Shown: piece by piece, positions 54,977 through 64,000 of the stretch
Position numbering within the stretch: position 1 is the stretch's first letter
Layout: every line of letters begins with the position of its first letter
Assembly (NCBI GenBank): GCA_014529385.2
Contig: CM043948.1
Location: 83,446,260-83,510,259, forward strand
Reading direction: 5' to 3'
DNA length: 64,000 nt
From: Adiantum capillus-veneris
Lineage: Eukaryota > Streptophyta > Polypodiopsida > Polypodiales > Pteridaceae
Program-made: the position numbers and the translations under genes
Notes under the pieces: model-generated
The model's input: the letters and a program-made list of their open reading frames with translations, nothing else
What the model was told of the DNA's origin: nothing
Databases searched by the model: none

Positions 54977-57900
54977 TTGCCGACGCTTGTAGGGTGCCAA
55001 AGGCACATGCATCTGTGCTTTGGTCGTGTGCTAGAGACGGAGCAACTAAAGAGAATTTCGACTTACGCGAGTTCTCAATATCCACCAACCTTAGGTTTCA
55101 GGTCCTCGGCGGAGACCCAAGGTAGTACAAACCAAGACCCAAACATAGCGGCTAGTGACTCTTCCTCTAACTACGATGTCATAGAGGGTTTCCCAATGCC
55201 TAATCCTTATAGCTCAAGCCAAGACATGCATGCCAAGGGCCCACGGTCCGGGCCGAGTGTGCTTAGCCGCTTGAAGGAAACCTTTAGTAGAGCCACTTGC
55301 TCCAAACATGGAGCTAATAATGTAAATAAGGGGGGTGGGGAAGTAAATTCTCCATTCATGACCAACGTAGACCCTATGCCCTTAGAGAATGTGCACGTGA
55401 ATACTCCATTCACTGCAACCCCTGACTCTTCAGAACTATTCGCCTCTGAGGTTATATTACCTGATGGTAGAAGCCTTGCCGAAGTGCAAGAGATTGAGCG
55501 ATATATCATCGCGGCTAGGAAAAAGGAAATTGAGAGCTTACGCAAGGTGGAGCAACGAAGAGAGTTAAAATAGAGCCACTTGCTCCAAACATGGAGCTAA
55601 TAATGTAAATAAGGGGGGTGGGGAAGTAAATTCTCCATTCATGACCAACGTAGACCCTATGCCCTTAGAGAATGTAAACGTGAATACTCCATTCACTGCA
55701 ACCCCTGACTCTTCAGAACTATTCGCCTCTGAGGTTATATTACCTGATGGTAGAAGCCTTGCCGAAGTGCAAGAGATTGAGCGATATATCATCGCGGCTA
55801 GGAAAAAGGAAATTGAGAGCTTACGCAAGGTGGAGCAACGAAGAGAGTTAAAAGCGAAAGCCCCTATGTCAATATCTTTGCTAGGAGAGCAATCCAGTGC
55901 TTCTGAATTAGCAACCACTAAGGGTCAACCCATAGAGAGCAACATTGCATCTAGCTCAAAGGACACCCCTAGCACCTCAAGCCTAGATGGAACGTTCTTA
56001 AAAGAGAAATGGGAGTACGAACTACAAACGGAAACTCTAACCGACCTATACACAGGTCACACCTATCACGTGGGTTGGTTAGATGTCCTACAATCCACAA
56101 CGGGTGCTACCCCAATGATGGGCATGTCAAGAAACACGCCATGGACCTCATTTGTTAGTAAAGCACCGCTACATGGTAGCTCAATGCCTGCAACAGTACC
56201 TACAAGTGTGTACCAATCGTATACACTCATGGTTCCTCGTACTCATGTAGTTCCTACCCCTCCCATTGTTTCGACTACCTATGCTCCACAACCACAACAC
56301 CCGAGCTCTTATTTCCATGGGACCATACCGGCTAGCATTAGCATGTCACATCCGATGTCTGCTATGCCTAGGGCCACACATATGAACTTTGGACCGCCAC
56401 ATGGCACAACACCGTACCAAACGTGGAACCCAAGGGCTTCCTACGCGCCAAGCCCAATGCCAATACCTACTCCACATGTAGTCTCTGGAGCACCTCCACC
56501 CACTGTTCCTGCTCACTTAGGTGACTTGGCAACATTTGCTCAAGCTATTGGTCGATCTATTGATGAGAATATGCATAACACGCCTGATAGAGAACCTAGA
56601 AGTAAAGCAATACAAATAGCCAAGCTCACACAAAAATTTAGTGGAGACGGGGATGTGAGAAAGCATATCGAAGTGTTTGAACAAATATGCGATTCTCTAG
56701 GAGAACACAATGACCTGCATAAGAGTAATGCTTTAAGCCTAACCTTAAGTGGGAAGGGAGGGGATTGGTATAGAACCTTCAGGGTGGAAGAAAAAACGAT
56801 TTACCCTCCTACTCTTAGGATATTGTTCTTGAAAGAATACATACGAGAGGGAGTACTTTGGGGTGTAGCCTCTCAGCTCCAAAACGCCCAACGAGAGGAA
56901 GGAGAGTCGGTGAGAGACTTTATTAGTCACTTAAAGCATTTGAATTCTCGTTGTAATCCAAATGAACGCTTCAACAATAACCAATTGCTTGATATATTCA
57001 TTAGGGGATTATGACATGAGGATATCTACAATGGCCTAGTCATTAGAGTTATCACCACTTGGGAAGCGGTTACCACCAATGCGATCCATTGGAGGATAAA
57101 ATGATTCAAGGAGAAAGAGTGTCTGTTGAGCTTAAATCTATTAGCTAGCAAGCATCGGGGCATTAGCCAATGACCCTAACGCCTATTGCTAAGGAGCCAA
57201 AGATATCTAAGACGACTTTAGCAAATCTCACCAAGGCTATTCAAGAGAGTCTTAGAGACAATCGTGCTCCGCAAAACAATCATATGTATCCAAGAAGGGA
57301 GCAACAATGGTGCTCGGTATGCTGTGGACCGCATAGTACCAGTGAATGCCCTACTTTTAGAGTAAAATTCAATGGGAACTGCAATGCCTATGGGAGGTAT
57401 GGTCATCAAGCTAAGGATTGCATAGTATTTAAGCACGCGATGGCCAATAGACCAACCTTAGCATGGACAGACACACCTCGAGTGCCTGCATTGATGCCGG
57501 CCCCACCTCTTGAACAAACAGCACAACACATGGTCCCTAGGGCCCAAAATGTTGTTCAAACAACATCCTTACCACCTCCAGTGCTAGGACCGCAACCACC
57601 AGATTCGAAAATCACTTCAGTGAATCAAGTGGGTTGTGAGTCATCTATTGCTTGTTTGGAAGGCTGTGAGATCCTAATATTGCCTATGGGATGGATGTGC
57701 TTGAAGAAAGTCCACAATACTACATGGAGGACTATTAGGGACAGGTCAAACCTGTTTATCAAGTAGCTGCTCTTGTGGCAAGAGGCCAAAATATCAATTA
57801 CACTGCCAAGAGACCACCTCTTCAATGCTATGAGTGTCGAGGTCCACATCGTGTGACCGTCTGTCCTATTAGGCTACAAAAGAATGCCACACTAATGCAA

Positions 57901-58450
57901 ACCAATCAAGCGAGCACGTCTACAATGCCGATACTCATTTGTAATCGATGTGGCATAGATCATTTGATTGCCCAATGTCCAAATAATTCAAATGCACCGA
58001 AGATCATGCCATTAAGCTTGATTGAGGTTACCGAGGAGCCATCACAAAGTACACATGTGGTACCACTAAACGTACTCACACTATCGATGCTCCAAAAACA
58101 AAATTATATTCTTGAGGAAAGAAACACCGCATCAATTGCCCAATCTCAAAAAAAGAAGAAAACACGAAGGAAGAGATCGCAACAAGCAGCGAAGTCAGAC
58201 CCAGTTCAAAGACCAACATAGGGACTGGTGACACCCCGTATATATAAACGACACTGAAGAGGATTCTGATTCAGGTGAAACCATGGAGACCAAAACGACC
58301 ACTAAAATAGAAACCAACAAGGAAGATCTTCATGAGCCACAATGGCCAGGATCCAAGAAGAAGATAGGAACTTATCCAAACCCTACAGAGGAGTGAAGCA
58401 ATTAAGGAGTTTGGTAGAAGATACCCAAAGGGATCTAGAACCAGCACCTA
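54977..58450 (+). pseudogene. Gypsy element C gag with four zinc knuckles (best copy of the family)
   Basis: The first frame (54977-55570) is read through a duplication. The main frame 55641-57014 has a glutamate/lysine-rich helix (SLAEVQEIERYIIAARKKEI), a long proline-rich region (residues about 180-290) and a Retrotrans_gag domain (KIAKLTQKFSGDGDVRKHIE region, DWYRTF, ESVRDFISHLKHLNSRCNP). It stops in LLDIFIRGL*. Further frames hold knuckles CSVCCGPHSTSEC, CNAYGRYGHQAKDC (second Cys replaced by Tyr), CYECRGPHRVTVC and CNRCGIDHLIAQC. Three of the four have the short CX2CX3HX4C spacing. The lysine-rich tail KKKKTRRKRSQQA follows, then similarity to element A fades near 58450. No protease or RT follows. 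Confidence 0.8.
55288..55853 (+). repeat. 283-bp tandem duplication in gag of element C
   Basis: Units 55288-55570 and 55571-55853 differ by about two bases (GTGCACGTG versus GTAAACGTG). 283 is not a multiple of three, so the duplication shifts the frame and creates the stop at the joint. Confidence 0.95.
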
Positions 58451-59131
58451 GGCAGATCCAGGTTACAGACACCGTGTTCCCTACGCAACAACAACCTCAC
58501 CAAGTCCATAGACCCTTAGCCATACATAGTGTCATCCAAGAAGAAAGTGACTTAAAGTCATGGGAAAGTGGGTGTACTCACTTCTTGATGGAAATAATGT
58601 TTACAGAGGGACTATTTGATCTTATAGAAGAAATGGAGATCCCATCTTCCCCACGTGAAGGGACTGAAGCTCAAAAGGTGCCGTTAAACATTGCCAAATT
58701 GATGGATTTCATGTCTTTAGAAGTTAGAATTACCATCATGCCCAAACTATATATAAAGACCCTGAGCTAGTCTCAGCCCTTATACATCCCTGCAACGTAA
58801 TTCTCATGAAAGAGCTTTCCTAAGAGCTTTCTACCTTGGATGACTGCCTAAGAATTTATCACCCAACCATAGGAGGCCCTCTATATAGACCTGCCCAGGC
58901 CTACGATGTGACACACCATGTGGTCGTCAGGCCTTCACAAACCCCGTGTGGATTCCACCACTTAACTCTACATACACGGTGTGCTCTATGCACCTATTTT
59001 GCATGCCATACGTGCTCCATGGTCCCGATGCTATACATGACATGGCACCCCCTTGAAGGAGAGTTTTTATCCTCAAAAAAATCTCTTCCTAAGAAGACCA
59101 ATGTTTTTCTAAGTCTATATTTGTGTCACGT
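58451..59131 (+). other. Uncharacterised sequence after element C gag
   Basis: One open stretch to 58770 (LDFM/NIAKLMDFMSLEVRI region) and another at 58836-59186 show no recognisable protease, RT or integrase motif. It may be a diverged part of the element's polyprotein. Confidence 0.3.
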
Positions 59132-59618
59132 TGGAAAGGGGAAAATGGAAAAACACCCAGCACATAATCTGATTGCCTCTCTATAGCCGAGCGATTCCAC
59201 AAGACACCTATCACCACCTAGTTAACACACACCTAGATACCTAATTGCCTCTCTATAGCCGAGTGATTCCACAACACACCTATCACCTAGTTAACACACA
59301 CCTAGATACCTGATCTACTAGCAATTGTTGCCTTTGCTTGTAAGTGACCGACCCCGACTACATGCATCCCGTTGCAAAGCATACCATAATGGACCATCAC
59401 ATAGACCCTTGCCAAATGCTGGCATGCACCCCACAAACCAGTATCTACTTTGTATATACCACAACCATATATGAAACTCACATGCATCTAATAACAGCAG
59501 ACCTTAGCATATATAGACATGGGAGAAGGGGAAAGATGGAGAATACTTTAAGTTGGCATCAAAGTTGCAAAGATTAGGAACGTGATGATCAGACTAGCTT
59601 CAAAATGGAGTGTGTACA
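59132..59618 (-). repeat. LTR-like direct repeat, left copy
   Basis: It matches 60799-61220 (TGGAAAGGG; GATTGCCTCTCTATAGC; CATCCCGTTGCAAAGCATACC; ATGGGAGAAGGGGAAAGATG; GGAGTGTGTACA). Read on the minus strand it starts TGTACACACTCC and ends CTTTCCA. An internal segment of about 70-75 bp is tandemly doubled (about 59170-59315) only in this copy. Confidence 0.65.
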
Positions 59619-60359
59619 AAGGACAATCTGATGGCTACTCTACTAACTCCTCAAAGCATTGTATAAACAGAGATAGGCATAAGAGAATAGGCTAACATGT
59701 GCTGATACTTTCATGACCATTGGCACGCATCCACTCTACCTCAATCTTCTCAATTATATGGCATACACTACATTCAGATAGAGTACCCACACAAGAGCCA
59801 CCTAGATATATGACACCCACATAATCATGTGCATGAGGGAAAAAAAATGATATATGTTCACTGAAGCAACAAGTATATCCAAAAACTAGAGCTAATTCGA
59901 TTGGCTTTAGTTAGAGCAAGCAGTACAATGATGGAGTTAATGGAGATAGATAATTCCCTTTTGCTTCATAAGCTCTTTTCGATTCCCTTATTCACTCCCT
60001 CTATATTCCCTCTTTGCCTTGCCAAGAGAAAGCTCCCCTTCTACAACTTTGCCAGTCCTCCCTCTTCACTTGGCGCAAAATACATGAGCCCTCCGATGGC
60101 CCTGCACACCTGTTGCATGCCCTGGTGGCCCTTCAACACCTTGTGCTCACGCACTCCAACTCACAACCATCACCCAACTGTTGCGATCTCCGTTTTATCC
60201 CATTGGAAGCCTTGTAGTCCTCATGCATCCCCTTCATGCCGAGTAGCGCACCCCTTTAAGGCCCACAACCATCATCACCCTACATGCCCATCCTGAAACC
60301 CTAAACCCACTCTCTCACGAACATAAGGATGCAGACAAGCTAGAAATTTTTCGAGCTTA
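59619..60359. other. Interior of the small gypsy remnant
   Basis: It lies between the left LTR-like repeat and the gag fragment. The plus-strand frame at 59901-60296 has no recognised motif and probably is not a gene. Confidence 0.35.
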
Positions 60360-60790
60360 AAATACTTCGCATTGGTTGCTTAGGTAGCAGCCGCTTGATC
60401 CCCCCCCACAAGCTTCAAATCTTTGAACAAAGGTATTGAAACTTGTACTTACATCTTGTTGCAAGCCTTTGATCTTTGCATCTACTTAGGTAGCCGACAC
60501 CACCTTTCGATATCTCTCTAGGAATTGCTCGCGAAATTCAATCCAGTTCTACTTGTGTGAACCTTCTAAGTCATCGAACCAAGCTTTTTCTTTACCTCAC
60601 AACACCAATGGTAGATTCTGGAGCTTTGCTTCATCACTTGGCATTTCGCAGTTCTGTCAACATAAATAACTCAAAATCTGCAATCCTATCATCTGCATCT
60701 TCATCACCTTTGAACACCGAACCAATTCCTACTTCATCTTGATTGACAAACACTTTGTCAAGAAGCAATCAGTGGATCCCCTGTGGGGCA
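60360..60790 (-). pseudogene. Gypsy gag fragment
   Basis: On the minus strand the broken frames give VFKGDEDADDRIADFELFML, then KLQNLPLVL and GKEKAWFDDLEGSHK, then WIEFREQFLERYRKVVSA. This is the Retrotrans_gag pattern (…W…W..F…F…Y). It lies next to the right LTR-like repeat, as gag would sit beside a 5' LTR. TGGTGCCCCACAGGGGATCC between them may be the PBS. Confidence 0.65.
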
Positions 60791-60798
60791 CCACAAGA

Positions 60799-61220
60799 TG
60801 GAAAGGGAGAAATGGAAAAACAACCATCACATAATCCGATTGCCTCTCTATAGCTCAATGATTCCACAGCACCCATATCCCCTATGCAACACACACCTAG
60901 ATACCCGATCTGCTAGCAATTGTTGCCTCTGCTCGTAACCGACTGACCTCGACTACATACATCCCGTTGCAAAGCATACCATATTGGACCATCACATAGA
61001 CCCTTGCCAAATTGCTGGCATGCACCCACTTTACCACAAACCAATATCTACTTTGCATATGCCACAACCACATAGGAAACTCACATGCATCTAATAATTG
61101 TAGACCTTAACATATGTAGACATGGGAGAAGGGGAAAGATGGAGAATACTTGAAGTCGACATCAAAGCTGCAAAGATTAGGAACGGCATGATCAGAATAG
61201 CCTCAAATGGAGTGTGTACA
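60799..61220 (-). repeat. LTR-like direct repeat, right copy
   Basis: Partner of 59132-59618, bounded by TGGAAAGG on the left and GTGTGTACA on the right. No target duplication was found, so the element's exact ends remain uncertain. Confidence 0.65.
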
Positions 61221-61790
61221 ATGATTGACGTACTATAGTCAACTTACTAAATGAGGAAGGGCTGATCTAACGTTAGTATTTAGCTTTTTCCTTTCATTTA
61301 ATAAAAAGTATAAGCTTACCCTTTTATTAATTAGCTCAGGTGCAAGACCTTTGCACAAACCTTGGAGGCTTTTGAAGTTAACCCGAGGACTATAGCCTTC
61401 TTGCTAATTTAGTACCTACTAAATTAAGATAAACTTTGGTAAAAATAACACTCACCCTTTGGGCCTAAAAAATTTCACCTCCTGTGAAAATCCTTAGCAT
61501 AGTGCTTTAAAGGCGTTGTCAAGCTGCTCCCAAACCTGCTAAATTTAGACACTTTGTGGCAAGTTAGAATTTCACCCTACGGCTTCCTAGACTTCATACT
61601 TAGAATGTAAAGAATTATTCTAATGACGAGCCTAAAAAAATCACTTTGTATTTTTAAACTCATATAATTGCTCTCGATCATCTCATTTGTTTTGTACCTT
61701 CGATCAAGGCAACCACCGGGACACATTTATCCTTCCTTGATATGTACCTCTTAGGAAATAGGGCGTAGCTAAGTAGATATTAGAGTAGTT
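61221..61790. other. Intergenic stretch
   Basis: Nothing recognisable. Confidence 0.4.
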
Positions 61791-62110
61791 TACTTAATGG
61801 AGAGAGATAATTTTCACACACAAGAGATTCTAAATTATAGAGAGAGAGAGAGAGAGAGAGCACGATATATGTGGTTCACCCAATGTGGGCTACGTCCATG
61901 GGAAAGCAGCCACTCAATGGCTTTAGTACTTCAAACTAGAAGTAGGTTACAAAGGGATTATACCCTTAATGGAGCTCTCGCCTTGCTCACTCTCACCACC
62001 TCACATCCACGTTCTTTCATCAACTTCACAATGCAAAATGTGTGTAGAAAAGGCCTCCTTTTATAGGCCAAAAGAGCTGCTCTCTCTCATGAGAGGCAAC
62101 CGTATGTAAC
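61791..62110 (-). promoter_or_regulatory. Possible minus-strand LTR promoter and U5
   Basis: On the minus strand a TATAAAAGG box (62062-62070) is followed about 180 bp on by GACGTAGCCCACATTGGGTG and AACCACATATAT. This phrase resembles the R/U5 end of many plant copia LTRs. A GA run (61839-61861) follows. No LTR ends or coding part could be tied to it. Bases 62111-62840 hold only a short repeated CCGGCCATT motif. Confidence 0.4.
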
Positions 62111-62849
62111 TGTCCATGTGTAGACAAGTCCCATTGGACTCTCCAATGTGGCCATGTGTGGCCGCCTTTAAGAAGACAAGTCCGCCTAGAAATGGGCCAC
62201 CGGCCATTCACTTCCGCCCACCGGCCATTGACCACTGGCCAACCGATCGATCATTTTTCGACCACTTTTCGGCCACCGTTTGGCCAGGTGAACCCAATCT
62301 TGAGCAAAGCTCGAGATGGGCGTGAATTTTTGGTTTTCCAGCGAGTGACTGTTCTTACGCGCAATGGCTTCTCCTCATAATGGGAGCCTTACAAATGTAC
62401 GTTTTAAAGACTAAAAATTACAAGGGGTAAATAAGGCTCCATACTTAACAGTACCTATAACTAAGATAACTAGTTAGCAATTACCCTTGCTCTTTCATGG
62501 AATTTTTCTTTTTTGGTCCCAAGCCATTAGGAAGAGAATGGGGCCGAGGAGGGCCCCTCTATTTAGAAATTTAAGGAAGTCAATCCTCTCGTATTAAGAA
62601 AGCAAGCAAAGGACGGCTTTTGAATTCAAACGGGCAAAACGGCTAGTTTATTTGAATTCAAATTTCCCTCCCAAAATGAAATTCTCTAGCATATCTATGG
62701 AAAGAGCTCAGAGTGTAGATTACAGATCTATAATCTTTGCTCAAATCAGAAATTGTATGTAGGAGTTATGGAAGGCCAAAAATCATAAAGTCGTCCAAGC
62801 CTATCTACTTTGAAAGCGGGGTGATAAGTCCTAGAGAGGCAACCTACAC

Positions 62850-63350
62850 CGAAGCGGATCAGTAGGTGATAACATTAGTTTTGCTTGTAGGAAGTTCAAG
62901 GTGCATCTAATTGTGCATAAGTTCTATGTGCTGACAACTAACAATTTTTTTTCCGGAGTGGTGCTACATTAAGAGCTAGGGAAGCGGATCATGACGTGGG
63001 TGTTAGAGTTGCAGGAGTTCGAGTTTGAGTTTAAGATCGATCACACTAATCAATTTCACTTGGCAGATATCTTGGTCAGCAAGGTTGTTGATTCGCTAGT
63101 TTATCCAAGGGTGGTACGAGATGAATCCAAAGAGGAGCTAGAGTTGGAGGAAACATTGACCATGTCGTTTGATGGTGCATATAGGAGGGTGATGAAGAAG
63201 GCAGGAGGAGGTGTGGTGATACATGATCCACAAGGGACAATCTTTTCAAAGGCCTATGATTTAGATGATTTCCACACCAACAATGAAGTGGAGTACCTCT
63301 CCCTCCATTTAGGTTTGAAGCAATACGTGGAGTTTGGCATTTCTTGCTAA
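62850..63350 (+). pseudogene. Gypsy double RNase H remnant (Tat-like)
   Basis: It reads KFKVHLIVHKFYVLTTNN, a stop region, IMTWVLELQEFEFEFKIDHT and NQFHLADILVSK. This is the end of the gypsy RNase H. A second RNase H-like module follows: LTMSFDGAYRR, GGGVVIHDPQGTIFSKA and HTNNEVEYLSLHLGLKQY. A second, archaeal-type RNase H after the first is a mark of the Tat/Ogre branch. It stops at 63350 before the catalytic domain is complete. Confidence 0.75.
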
Positions 63351-63551
63351 AGTGACATCTACTCTTCTTCTTGGCCTCCCACCACTACCAGCAAATTTTC
63401 CACCTCTTTGTAGATCTTTCTAGGTTTCTACGTGTGCTTCCAAGTTGCCTATGGTGGGAAGGAGGCCTCGTTATTTCGATAAATCTTGTGGCTTTTGGCT
63501 TCCCAAAACTCCTTTCTAGTTGCTCCCCTTAAACCTTATGATGTTTTTGAT

Positions 63552-64000
63552 TGTCATAAAATCTAATATCTACCTATTCCAAAAAGACTTTCTCATATTG
63601 AAATGATCATTTAATATGGAGGAGATGAATGGGAACAAGAGGTAGAATATAGACATGTGCATATAATGGAGCTTAGAAGACCTGAGGGTTAGCTTCATTA
63701 AAGACCTCCAAAGGTTAGTGTTAAAAGTCCTTAGACGTAGGACCTTAAGCAAGTTGGGACTGACCTTGAGGTGGGAACCCTACCCAAGCTTGAGGTGCTT
63801 GTCATGCTTAAATGACTAAGGTGCTTGAAGTGTTCAATTCAAACATGATCTCTCAAGAGACATAAAGATTGTCATGCTTAAATGACTAAGGTGATTGAAG
63901 TGTTAAATTCAAACATGATCTCTTAAGAAGCATAAAAGACACATGTCAAGATCCTCCCCATTTTGCCCTCATGATGTGCTTGAATCCTATTGGATAGGTT
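63552..64000 (+). repeat. LTR of the D1 family, cut by the window end
   Basis: It begins TGTCATAAAATCTAAT exactly like the D1 5' LTR and follows it through TAGAATATAGACATGTG, GTTAGCTTCATTAAAGACCTC and GGTGGGAACCC. TTGAT precedes it and would be the left target duplication. There is no PPT upstream, so it is more likely a 5' or solo LTR. Sequence near 63810-63920 contains an internal 74-bp duplication. Confidence 0.8.

Noticed and set aside
59901-60296. 131-codon plus-strand ORF
   Set aside because: Rich in Pro, His and Cys without any motif. It lies inside a gypsy remnant whose sense strand is minus.
1-64000. tRNA or rRNA genes
   Set aside because: Only PBS-type strings complementary to tRNA ends were seen. 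No cloverleaf-like genes or rRNA stretches were noticed, though a covariance search was not possible.

Overview
The window looks like nuclear DNA of a land plant, most likely a fern or another seedless plant. The base composition is AT-rich and there are no bacterial features. Ty1/copia, Ty3/gypsy, LINE and miniature LTR elements are nested in one another. The one convincing host-like protein gene encodes a HET (heterokaryon incompatibility) domain, which among plants is reported mainly from mosses, lycophytes and ferns. The assignment is an inference. No search was run, and all boundaries come from reading repeats, target-site duplications (TSDs), primer-binding sites (PBS) and polypurine tracts (PPT) by eye.

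Layout. 0.5-6.1 kb: an old minus-strand Ty3/gypsy pol, split inside integrase by a plus-strand LTR element (1079-3988, TSD GGGGT) that has lost most of its interior and most of its 3' LTR. 7.2-13.2 kb: a tandem pair of gene-like units of about 3 kb, each with a TATA box about 110 bp before a 57-nt first exon, a distant second exon and a shared 3' cassette. The product is unrecognised. 13.4-15.5 kb: the 3' end of a minus-strand gypsy element (LTR, PPT, 3' internal region). 15.5-24.1 kb: a plus-strand copia with a second copia of the same family inserted in opposite orientation (15880-20843, TSD TTTGG). 24.1-30.6 kb: a minus-strand gypsy element with a tRNA-Asp-like PBS and a gag that carries several zinc knuckles. 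It is interrupted by an LTR fragment of the 1079-3988 family.

30.8-42.8 kb: a 12-kb composite bounded by LTRs with a perfect TSD (CATAG), PBS and PPT. No gag or pol of its own was found. On its sense strand it carries a degraded, intron-containing gene that joins a Ulp1 (C48) protease end, an acidic linker and an FCP1-like (NLI-interacting factor) domain. A third copia (35872-40768) sits in its interior and a LINE 3' end sits in one LTR. 45.1-47.2 kb: the HET-domain gene. 49.2-53.7 kb: an 80-nt near-perfect hairpin, a TRIM-like miniature LTR element, a copia gag fragment, and a captured fragment of a Prp22/DEAH5-type splicing helicase whose end is inverted-duplicated into a hairpin. 53.7-58.8 kb: a plus-strand sister of the 24-30 kb gypsy element, with an inverted partial LTR copy just after its PBS and a 283-bp tandem duplication in gag. 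59.1-61.2 kb: a small gypsy remnant between two LTR-like repeats. 62.8-64 kb: a Tat-type RNase H remnant, then the start of another LTR of the 1079-3988 family.

Almost every coding remnant is broken by stops or frameshifts. The possibly functional items are the HET gene and perhaps the tandem gene-like pair. The hairpins and captured gene fragments are candidates for small-RNA production.
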